A stretch of DNA of 64,000 bases from Achromobacter marplatensis (GTDB lineage: Bacteria; Pseudomonadota; Gammaproteobacteria; Burkholderiales; Burkholderiaceae_B), in assembly GCF_002209535.1 (NCBI RefSeq), contig NZ_NJIG01000003.1, forward strand, positions 620,001 through 684,000. Direction: 5' to 3'. Of this stretch, positions 43,108-49,632 are shown in pieces. The notes under the pieces were generated by a model, which was given only the letters and a program-made list of their open reading frames with translations, had not been told where the DNA came from and ran no database searches. How positions within the stretch are numbered: the first letter of the stretch is position 1; each line of letters begins with the position of its first letter. A program made the position numbers and the translations under genes.

Positions 43108-44070
43108 TCAGAGTTTGAACAGGCGCTGCGCGTTGCCGTGGCAGATCAGGTCGCGGGTCGCGTCGTCCATCGGCGTCTGCTCGATGAATTCGGCGGCCAG
43201 CGCGGTCGATTCGTAGGGATAGTCCACCGAAAACATCACCGCCTCGCGGCCCATTTCGGCAATGGCGGCGACCAGGGTGGGAGGCGAACAGACGCCGGAC
43301 GTGGTGATGACGATGTTGCTGCCCAGGTATTCCGACGGGGCGCGCGCCAGCTTGATGCCGTGCGAGTAGACGGCGAAACGGCTGTCAAAGCGCCAGCGCT
43401 GGAACGGCAGGCCCTCGCCCATATGGCCCAGGATCAACTTGACCCCGGGGTAGCGGTCAAACACGCCGCCGAACAGCAGCCGCAGCGCGTGGGTGGCGGT
43501 CTCGACGCCCCAGCCCCAGGACGCGCCCACCAGCTCCGGGTGGCCCGAGTAGGCCTGCGGCACCACATAGGGATCGGTGGGGTGCAGATAGATCGGCACA
43601 TCCAGTTCCTGCACACGTTCCCAGAAGGGGTCATAGGCGCGGTCGTCGTAGTAGACGCCGTTGGTGTGGCCGTTGATCAGCGCGCCCCTGAAGCCCAGTT
43701 GCCTGACGCAACGCTCAAGCTCCGCCGCGGCGACCTTCGGGTCGTGCATCGGCAAGGTGGCAAAGCCGCCGTACCGGGTCGGATGCCGGGCAATCTGGCT
43801 GACCAGGAAATCATTGTTCTCCTTGGCGCGGTTGACCGCCACCGCCGCATCGGCTTCGGCCTGCACGCCGGGCCCCGTCTGCGACAGGATGACGTAGTCG
43901 ATGCCGGCGCGGTCCATTTCGCCCAATCGGACTTCATCGAAGTCCGTCAGGCGCGCTGCCAGATCGGCCAGCACCGCCGGATCGATATGCTGCGCAAAAC
44001 TCTTTGAATAGTCTTTGAATCCGACCGCGGTGTAGTGCTCCTCGAACGCGATCTTGCGCACTTTGCTCAT
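43108..44070 (-). CDS. picC: 3,6-dihydroxypicolinate decarboxylase (PicC)
   Basis: A 320-residue amidohydrolase-2 family decarboxylase, relative of gamma-resorcylate and 2,3-dihydroxybenzoate decarboxylases. Metal ligands are likely in FEEHYT near the N-terminus, IYLHPTDP, LGHMGEG and the Asp of SVDYPYES. Removes CO2 from 3,6-dihydroxypicolinate to give 2,5-dihydroxypyridine. First gene of the minus-strand picCGEDF operon. ATG 44070 has GGGAG and GGGGA upstream; the longer open frame runs into the operator region and is rejected. Confidence 0.88.
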   Translation of the reverse strand: MSKVRKIAFEEHYTAVGFKDYSKSFAQHIDPAVLADLAARLTDFDEVRLGEMDRAGIDYVILSQTGPGVQAEADAAVAVNRAKENNDFLVSQIARHPTRYGGFATLPMHDPKVAAAELERCVRQLGFRGALINGHTNGVYYDDRAYDPFWERVQELDVPIYLHPTDPYVVPQAYSGHPELVGASWGWGVETATHALRLLFGGVFDRYPGVKLILGHMGEGLPFQRWRFDSRFAVYSHGIKLARAPSEYLGSNIVITTSGVCSPPTLVAAIAEMGREAVMFSVDYPYESTALAAEFIEQTPMDDATRDLICHGNAQRLFKL

Positions 44071-44119
44071 TCCCCTGCTCCCAGTTTGATGGCGCGACGC
44101 CTGCCCCGCCACGGCATGC

Positions 44120-44142
44120 CAGTGTATTTATCAGTACACTGA
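44120..44142. promoter_or_regulatory. PicR-type operator before picC
   Basis: TCAGTACACTGA at 44131-44142, 61 nt before the picC ATG. It is embedded in a larger inverted repeat CAGTGTA (44120-44126) / TACACTG (44135-44141). Confidence 0.68.
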
Positions 44143-44222
44143 CTATTTGATTGGAACAACCGGAACTCCAGACGGCACTCTTCCCTATGGGAACCCGGGC
44201 CGTCACGGCTTCCGAATTTACG
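44143..44222. other. Intergenic spacer between picC and xdhC operators
   Basis: Part of the 341-nt divergent control region 44071-44411. Apart from the operators listed separately, nothing coding or structural was recognised. Confidence 0.45.
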
Positions 44223-44254
44223 TCAGTATACTGACTTTATAGTCAGCGTACTGA
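44223..44254. promoter_or_regulatory. Pair of PicR-type operators in the picC/xdhC region
   Basis: TCAGTATACTGA (44223-44234, a perfect 12-nt palindrome) and TCAGCGTACTGA (44243-44254), 20 nt apart start to start. A TATAAA hexamer, read on the minus strand, lies between them and may be the -10 of the picC promoter, though no good -35 was found. Confidence 0.7.
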
Positions 44255-44341
44255 CCAATTAGGGAAATCCCGGGGCAAGCGCCGTGCCTGAAATGAGGCT
44301 GCCCGGGTAGGGATAGACACTAGAGACACGCCCGATAATCA

Positions 44342-44353
44342 TCAGTACAGTGA
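44342..44353. promoter_or_regulatory. PicR-type operator before xdhC
   Basis: TCAGTACAGTGA, one base off the consensus, 58 nt before the xdhC ATG and immediately downstream of GATAAT (44334-44339), a likely -10 element. Confidence 0.6.
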
Positions 44354-44411
44354 ACACATAGGCCGTGCCGACGCCCCTACGTCGACCAGGCCTTTCCTGT
44401 GTGAGAAGCCA

Positions 44412-45401
44412 ATGAACGCTTTGGATCTGGACGTATTGCAACAAGCCCGGGATTGGGTCGCTGCGGGCAAGCGCGTGCACCTGGTGACCGTGGTGCAGAC
44501 CTGGGGTTCGGCCCCCCGGCAGGCTGGCGCCATGCTGGCCGTGCGCGACGACGGCCGGGTGGTCGGCTCGGTGTCGGGCGGCTGCATCGAAGACGATTTG
44601 ATTGCGCGCGCCCGCGCCGGCGACCTTGAAGACGCCCCTGCCCGCCTGACCTACGGCGTCACGCGGGACGAGGCCGCGCGCTTCGGCCTGCCTTGCGGCG
44701 GCACGCTGCGCCTGATCAGTGAACGGCTACACGACACCGTATGGCTGGACCGCGTGCTGGCATCGATCCGCGAGCATCATCTGATCCAACGCACGGTTGA
44801 CCTGGTCGATGGCCACACCTCGATCTCGCCTGCCGGACCTGCCGACGGGCCCGATTTCGACGGCCGGCGCTTGCGCAGCGTTTACGGCCCGCGCTGGCGG
44901 CTGCTGATCATCGGCGCGAACCATACCGCCCGCGTATTGGCGGACATCGCCGCAACGCTGGAATTCCACGTCACGGTGTGCGATCCCCGCGAGGAATTCT
45001 TCAGCGATTGGAACGCGGCCCAAGCCACGCTGCTGACCAGCATGCCCGACGATGCCGTGCTGGAGATCGGCACCGACGAACGCACCGCGATCGTGGCCGT
45101 CACCCATGACCCCAAGCTTGACGACATGGCGCTGCTGGAAGCGTTGAAGTCCCCAGCGTTCTATGTGGGCGCGCTAGGGTCGCACGCCAATCAGGAGAAG
45201 CGGCGTGAGCGCTTGCGGTTGTTCGACCTGGAAGATCATCAGATTGAACGCCTGCATGGCCCGGTGGGCTTGCGCATCGCCAGCAAGACGCCGGCCGAGA
45301 TTGCCGTGGCGATCGCCGCCGAATTGATCTGGGTGCGAAATTCGCTGGGGGATGGGCAAGCTGCCCGCAGCGTGCCTCAGGCGAATGCGTTGAAGGAGTG
45401 A
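44412..45401 (+). CDS. xdhC: XdhC-family molybdenum-enzyme maturation factor
   Basis: A 329-residue XdhC/CoxF/CoxI-family protein: N-terminal XdhC domain (LVTVVQTWGSAPRQAGAMLAV in part, GSVSGGCIEDDL) and C-terminal Rossmann domain (LLIIGANHTARVLADIA, VTHDPKLDDMALL, FYVGALGS). Members bind the molybdenum cofactor and assist its sulfuration and insertion into xanthine-oxidase-type hydroxylases. Here the client is most likely PicA. Divergent from picC, with a PicR-type operator at its own promoter, so it is probably induced with the pathway. Followed by a terminator shared with convergent picR. Confidence 0.88.
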   Translation: MNALDLDVLQQARDWVAAGKRVHLVTVVQTWGSAPRQAGAMLAVRDDGRVVGSVSGGCIEDDLIARARAGDLEDAPARLTYGVTRDEAARFGLPCGGTLRLISERLHDTVWLDRVLASIREHHLIQRTVDLVDGHTSISPAGPADGPDFDGRRLRSVYGPRWRLLIIGANHTARVLADIAATLEFHVTVCDPREEFFSDWNAAQATLLTSMPDDAVLEIGTDERTAIVAVTHDPKLDDMALLEALKSPAFYVGALGSHANQEKRRERLRLFDLEDHQIERLHGPVGLRIASKTPAEIAVAIAAELIWVRNSLGDGQAARSVPQANALKE

Positions 45402-45402
45402 A

Positions 45403-45434
45403 AAAGGGGGATCGCGCCGCAGGCGCCCCCCTTT
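45403..45434. terminator. Terminator between convergent xdhC and picR
   Basis: AAAGGGGG-(ATC bulge)-GCGCC pairs with GGCGC-CCCCC-TTT around a GCA loop. The T-run is short, but the stem is strong and lies between two convergent stops. Confidence 0.65.
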
Positions 45435-45437
45435 GCC

Positions 45438-45971
45438 TTACATCGGTTTGAGCGTCGTACGGCTGTACTGGTTATTGGCTTCGACCAGCGTGGACAGCAG
45501 CTTCATGAAGATTTCCTGGTTGCGCGCCGACAGGGGTTCCAGCAAGCGCTGCTGTGCCCGCGCCATGCCCTGCTGCAGCAGTCCCATGATGCGCAACCCT
45601 TCCTGGGTGATCACCGCCTGGCGCGAACGCTTGTCGGTGGGATTCACGCGGCGTTCCACCAGGCCGCGCTCCTGCAGCCGCTTGACCACGTCGGCAGTCG
45701 TGGTGCGGTCCAGCCCCAATTCCATGCCGATGGCGGTCTGGTCCAGCCAGGGGCTGAGCGACAGCGCCGTCAGCACGCCGTACTGCACGGGCGTCACGTT
45801 CTGCGTCTTGCACTCTTCGTAGAACATGGCGTAGTGGATCTGGTTCAGGCGCCGCACCAGATAGCCGGGGCGCGACCACAGCACCTGCTTGGCCGGATCG
45901 AAAATATTGCTGTCTGTCTTCTGAGGTGCGACGCGCTTCTGGGACGTCGTCTTTTTCTGTACATCCGGCAC
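45438..45971 (-). CDS. picR: MarR-family repressor PicR
   Basis: A 177-residue MarR-type regulator: dimerisation helices at both ends, winged helix-turn-helix LDQTAIGMELGLDRTTTADVV and wing RRVNPTDKRSRQAVIT (KxSR motif). The frame is open to 46064, but a PicR-type operator and a -10-like TATTAT lie inside that extension. The start is therefore put at GTG 45971, preceded by GGAG at 10 nt. By analogy with A. faecalis PicR it represses the pic operons until a pathway compound, reported as 6-hydroxypicolinate as I recall, releases it. It likely also represses itself. Confidence 0.85.
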   Translation of the reverse strand: MPDVQKKTTSQKRVAPQKTDSNIFDPAKQVLWSRPGYLVRRLNQIHYAMFYEECKTQNVTPVQYGVLTALSLSPWLDQTAIGMELGLDRTTTADVVKRLQERGLVERRVNPTDKRSRQAVITQEGLRIMGLLQQGMARAQQRLLEPLSARNQEIFMKLLSTLVEANNQYSRTTLKPM

Positions 45972-45991
45972 GTTGAGGCAGCTCCGATTAG

Positions 45992-46011
45992 TTAGTGTAC
46001 TGAGAATAATA
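45992..46011 (-). promoter_or_regulatory. picR promoter with operator
   Basis: TTAGTGTACTGA at 45992-46003 lies directly downstream of TATTAT (46011-46006 on the minus strand), a good -10. A repressor bound here would sit over the transcription start, indicating autoregulation. Confidence 0.62.
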
Positions 46012-46091
46012 CCATCGGCAACCGGGTGTCGAGGGGCTTTGACGGGGCGCTTGAGAGAAATCAAACGGCCTCGGGCGGCGCCTTCATCGCC

Positions 46092-47000
46092 CTAGCGCGG
46101 ATGCGCCGCCAGGTACGTTTTCAAGGTCTGCACCAGCGCCGCCGCGGCGGGCGACAAGCTGCGGTTGCGCGAGGTGACCAGACCGATCGAACGCTCGGCC
46201 ACCGGCCCCGTCAACGGCCGCTGGACGATGGCCGTCTGGGATACCGCGCCCGCCGCGATCTCGGGCAAGGCGGCCACGCCAAAACCGCACTCGACCATGG
46301 CCACGATCGTTGTCAGATGCTCGGCTTCGAACGCGGGCGTGAAGCGGATGCGGTTCTGCAGAAATGCCCATTCGGTGTACTGCCGCACGCTGCTGGGCTG
46401 CACCATCGATACGTGCGCGGCGGTGGCCGTGTCGGCCCAGCGCAACGGTCCGCGCGTCTTGGCCAGGGGGTGGGATTCGGGAATCAGCAGCAGGAAGCTG
46501 TCGGACATCAGCGGCACGTAGTGCAAGTCGGCGTGCTGCGGATCGGCGGCGGTCAGCGCGAAGTCCACTTCGCCGGCGCGCACCAGATCAAACGCGGGAC
46601 CGGACAGCGTGTCACGCACTTTCAGCGCCACGTGCGGATGCGCCTGGCGGTAGGCCATCAGCACGCGCGGCAACAGCCGGGCAGCCAGCGACGGCAAGGC
46701 GGCCACCGACACCTGGCCCTGCTCGGCGCTGGTGACGCCGCTGACGGCCGCGATCGCGTCGCGAAACGCCACCTGCAGGGTCGCGGCCTGCTGCAGGAAG
46801 ACCTCGCCCGCCGCCGTCAGGCGCACGGTGCGCGTGGTGCGGTCGAACAGCCGCACGCCCAGCGCCTCTTCGATGCGCTGGATCTGGGTGGAAAGCGCCG
46901 ATTGCGACAGGTGCAGCTGCGCGGCCGCCTGCCGGAAATTGAGCGTGCGCCCCAGCACCAGCGTGGTGTCGATATCGCGCATCGAAAGATTGATCTGCAT
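46092..47000 (-). CDS. LysR-family transcriptional regulator
   Basis: A 302-residue LysR regulator with HTH NFRQAAAQLHLSQSALSTQI at about residues 20-40 and a full effector domain. It is divergent from the dehydrogenase/cleavage-enzyme pair with 121 nt between and is their presumed regulator. It lies 120 nt beyond picR on the same strand; no PicR-type site was seen at its own start. Confidence 0.86.
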   Translation of the reverse strand: MQINLSMRDIDTTLVLGRTLNFRQAAAQLHLSQSALSTQIQRIEEALGVRLFDRTTRTVRLTAAGEVFLQQAATLQVAFRDAIAAVSGVTSAEQGQVSVAALPSLAARLLPRVLMAYRQAHPHVALKVRDTLSGPAFDLVRAGEVDFALTAADPQHADLHYVPLMSDSFLLLIPESHPLAKTRGPLRWADTATAAHVSMVQPSSVRQYTEWAFLQNRIRFTPAFEAEHLTTIVAMVECGFGVAALPEIAAGAVSQTAIVQRPLTGPVAERSIGLVTSRNRSLSPAAAALVQTLKTYLAAHPR

Positions 47001-47121
47001 GCCGGCCTGCCTGTCTCTATTGATCTGTTTTAACGATCATTCTATCCAAAAAATCTGATTCATCAATCAAAGCGGCTTCTCTACACTCGCCCCCAACGAC
47101 GATCGAAGAGAGGAGCAAACC

Positions 47122-48084
47122 ATGCAGACGGACGCAAAAGCGCTGCCCAACCCGGGCGCGGCGCATGCAGTGGTAGTGGGCGGCGGCACGATGGGCGCCG
47201 ACGTGGCGGTGGTGTTGACCCGCGCGGCCTGCCGGACGACCGTGATCGAATCCAACGCGGAACGCGCGGCCGGCCTGCCCGCCCGCGTCGCCGAAAACCT
47301 GAAGACCATCGGCCGCGAAGCCAATGCCGCCCTGCTGGCCACCGCCCCCAGCCTGGACGCCGTGGACTGGTCCACCGTGGATCTCGTCATCGAGTGCATT
47401 CCCGAACGCCTGGACATCAAACAGGCCCTGTTCGCGGACCTGGCGCAGCGCGCCCGGCCCGACGCCATCCTGGCCAGCAACAGTTCCAGCTTCCCCATCA
47501 GCGCCATTGGCCAGGGCCTGGATACGCGCGGCCGCATGCTGGGCCTGCACTTCTTCATGCCCGCGCACCTGGTGCCGCTGGTGGAAGTGGTGCTGGGCGA
47601 AGCCAGCGACAACGCCTGCGCGGATTCGCTGATCGCCTTCATGCGTCGTTGCGGCAGCGTGCCGGTGAAGGTCAAGCAGGACCTGCCCGGTTTCCTGGCC
47701 AACCGCCTGCAGCACGCGCTGTCGCGCGAGGCCTTCGACCTGATCGACCGCGGCATCGCGTCGCCGGAAGACGTGGACGCCGCCGTGCGCTTCGGCTTCG
47801 GCTTCCGCTTCCTGGCGGCCGGCCCCGTCATGCAACGCGACCACGCGGGCATCGACGTGCACGCTGCCGCGGGCGCGACCATGTACCCGACCTTCTGCAA
47901 TTCGGACCACCCGGCGCGCTGCCTGACCGAACGCGCCGCCGACGGCCGTTACGGCATGAAGGCCGGAGAAGGCTTCTACGCCTGGACGCCCGAGACGATC
48001 GCCGCCGAGCGCGCCCGCTACGACCGCCTGTTGCGCGCCGGCCTGGACCTGATCAGCCCCGAACTGCCGGAGATCCAGCCTTGA
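47122..48084 (+). CDS. 3-hydroxyacyl-CoA dehydrogenase-family NAD-dependent dehydrogenase
   Basis: A 320-residue 3HCDH-family enzyme. The N-terminal Rossmann domain has VVVGGGTMGADVAVVL, IECIPERLDIK and ASNSSSFPIS; the C-terminal helical domain carries LGLHFFMPAHLVPLVEVV and KQDLPGFLANRLQHAL, and ends GMKAGEGFYAW. Single-domain members include 3-hydroxybutyryl-CoA, L-carnitine and L-gulonate dehydrogenases. The paired beta-keto acid cleavage gene suggests that it oxidises a 3-hydroxy acid to a 3-keto acid for cleavage, as in carnitine breakdown, but the substrate is not known. Its TGA overlaps the next gene's TTG start. Confidence 0.83.
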   Translation: MQTDAKALPNPGAAHAVVVGGGTMGADVAVVLTRAACRTTVIESNAERAAGLPARVAENLKTIGREANAALLATAPSLDAVDWSTVDLVIECIPERLDIKQALFADLAQRARPDAILASNSSSFPISAIGQGLDTRGRMLGLHFFMPAHLVPLVEVVLGEASDNACADSLIAFMRRCGSVPVKVKQDLPGFLANRLQHALSREAFDLIDRGIASPEDVDAAVRFGFGFRFLAAGPVMQRDHAGIDVHAAAGATMYPTFCNSDHPARCLTERAADGRYGMKAGEGFYAWTPETIAAERARYDRLLRAGLDLISPELPEIQP

Positions 48085-48935
48085 ATGCTGCCGCCCTGCC
48101 GCGCGCCGCGCTGGCCGAATCCCCCGTCATCATCACCGTGGCGCCCAACGGCGCCTACAAGAAAGCCGCCGACCACCCCGCCGTGCCGATGACGCCCGAG
48201 GCATTGGCGCTGGAAGCGCGCGCCTGCCTGGACGCCGGCGCCGGGATGATGCACATGCACGTGCGCAAGCCCGATGGCAGCCACTTGCTGTGCGCGCACG
48301 CCTACCGCGAAGCGCTGGCCGCGGTGGACCGCGCCGTGGGCCGCGAACTGCTGGTGCAGGTCACCAGCGAAGCCGCCGGCGTCTACAAGGCGGCCGAGCA
48401 GATCGCGCTGGTGCGCGAACTGCAGCCCGAAGCCGTGTCCATGGGACTGCGCGAAATCGCCGTGCCGGACGTTCCCGAAGCGGAACTGGCGGCGTTCCTG
48501 GCCTGGGTGGCCGAGCGCCGCATCATGGCCCAGATCATCCTGTACGACGAAGGCGACGTGCGCCGCTGGCAATCGTTGCGCGCCCGCGGACTGGTGCCGC
48601 CGGGCGCCTGGTCGGTGCTGTTCGTGCTGGGCCGCTACAGCGTGGGCCAGACTTCGTCGGCCTATGACCTGCTGCCCTTCCTGGCGGCGTACGACCAATC
48701 GCTGCCCTGGGCGATCTGCGCGTTCGGCGCCGAGGAAAACGCCTGCGTCACGACCGCGGCGGCATTCGGCGGCCACATGCGCGTGGGCTTCGAGAACAAC
48801 CTGAAGCTGCGCGACGGCAGCATCGCGTCCGGCAATGCGGCGCTGGTTCGCCAGGCTGCCGAAGGCGCCCGCGCGCTGGGCCGTCCGTTGGCCACCGCGG
48901 CGGATGCGCGCCGCATCTACGGCGCTATCGGCTAA
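48081..48935 (+). CDS. Beta-keto acid cleavage enzyme (BKACE, DUF849)
   Basis: A 284-residue TIM-barrel enzyme of the BKACE family, which condenses a beta-keto acid with acetyl-CoA and splits it to acetoacetate and a new acyl-CoA. Zinc ligands are the His pair of MMHMHVRKPDG; VTSEAAGVYK and GGHMRVGFENNL are further family blocks. No ATG fits; TTG 48081 overlaps the upstream stop (TTGA) and has GGAG 8 nt before it, so the two genes are translationally coupled. The substrate is presumably the keto acid made by the preceding dehydrogenase. Confidence 0.82.
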   Translation: MNAAALPRAALAESPVIITVAPNGAYKKAADHPAVPMTPEALALEARACLDAGAGMMHMHVRKPDGSHLLCAHAYREALAAVDRAVGRELLVQVTSEAAGVYKAAEQIALVRELQPEAVSMGLREIAVPDVPEAELAAFLAWVAERRIMAQIILYDEGDVRRWQSLRARGLVPPGAWSVLFVLGRYSVGQTSSAYDLLPFLAAYDQSLPWAICAFGAEENACVTTAAAFGGHMRVGFENNLKLRDGSIASGNAALVRQAAEGARALGRPLATAADARRIYGAIG

Positions 48936-48951
48936 TCCGCAACGCGAATCA

Positions 48952-49011
48952 ATACAAGGTGCCTGACGTCTGCCGGAGCGTGTTCCCGCAAGGCGTCAGG
49001 CACCTTTGTAT
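48952..49011. repeat. Long inverted repeat after the BKACE gene
   Basis: ATACAAGGTGCCTGACG (48952-48968) and CGTCAGGCACC-T-TTGTAT (48994-49011) are 17-nt inverted arms with one inserted T, spaced by 25 nt. It starts 17 nt after the BKACE stop and ends in a T-rich arm, so it may terminate transcription. The long A/T-ended arms are also reminiscent of dispersed intergenic repeats of this bacterial group. Confidence 0.6.
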
Positions 49012-49132
49012 ATAGCGCGACCGCGCGATTGTTTCGCCGTGATGCAACATTGACGCCATGTAAATGCACTGCTAAAAACTTCGACATCCGCACGTTAAAC
49101 GCAATACCCCAACTGTCGTAGTGAGGTGGTGT

Positions 49133-49291
49133 GTGCAAAACGAGTCTGATGGGTACACCAAGCCCCAGGAGCTTCGAAGTTTCCTGTTCCTGACGGCCGT
49201 CATGGCCCCCGTCCTTACGGTCATCATCGTGGCGGGCTACGGTTTCATCGTCTGGTTCTATCAGCTGATCGCCGGCCCCCCGGGCAGCTGA
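49133..49291 (+). CDS. napE: NapE, small membrane protein of periplasmic nitrate reductase
   Basis: A 52-residue protein starting at GTG 49133 with GAGGTG 4 nt upstream. The single membrane helix (FLFLTAVMAPVLTVIIVAGY), the preceding ELRSF and the ending WFYQLIAGPPGS are typical of NapE. Role unknown; it is a common first gene of nap operons in beta- and gammaproteobacteria. Its TGA overlaps the napD ATG by one base (TGATG). The gene is too short for most ORF callers' length limits. Confidence 0.85.
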   Translation: MQNESDGYTKPQELRSFLFLTAVMAPVLTVIIVAGYGFIVWFYQLIAGPPGS

Positions 49292-49632
49292 TGCGACGCG
49301 ACGGAAAACCTCCCATGTCCGCGCTTGCCTCCCCCGCGCCCTTGGCGGCGCCCCCTGAGCTGCACATTGCCAGCCTGGTGGTGCATGCCCTGCCCCAACG
49401 CCTGCCCGACGTCCGCGCCGCCATCCTGGCGGTAGCCGGAGCCGAAATCCATGGCGCGTCCGACACCGGAAAACTGGTGGTCACGCTGGAAGCGCCCTCC
49501 ACCGACGACATGATGGCGCGGATCTCCGAGATCCAGCGCCTGGATGGCGTGCTGGCCTCGGCGCTGGTCTACCAGCATGCCGACACGCTTGCCGCGATGA
49601 ACGAGGAGATTGACGATGGCCATGGCTCGTAG
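49291..49632 (+). CDS. napD: NapD chaperone for NapA
   Basis: A 113-residue ferredoxin-fold chaperone ([35 protein letters not shown]) that binds the Tat signal of NapA in the cytoplasm and holds back export until the Mo cofactor is in place. It starts at an ATG overlapping the napE stop; ATG 49315 is an alternative. Its last codons overlap the start of napA by 17 nt. Confidence 0.88.
   Translation: MRRDGKPPMSALASPAPLAAPPELHIASLVVHALPQRLPDVRAAILAVAGAEIHGASDTGKLVVTLEAPSTDDMMARISEIQRLDGVLASALVYQHADTLAAMNEEIDDGHGS

Noticed and set aside
36197-44070. Nicotinate degradation (nic) cluster
   Set aside because: The lower pathway is shared, but there is no NicA/NicB-type two-subunit hydroxylase or NicC flavin monooxygenase. 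A Rieske system and a PicC-type decarboxylase are present instead, which fits picolinate.
45972-46064. Longer picR start at 46064
   Set aside because: The extension contains the promoter-like TATTAT and an operator copy and lacks MarR-family similarity; GTG 45971 has a ribosome binding site.
49050-49063. Possible FNR box TTGACGCCATGTAA before napE
   Set aside because: Matches only one half-site well (TTGAC) against TTGAT-N4-ATCAA; too weak to call.
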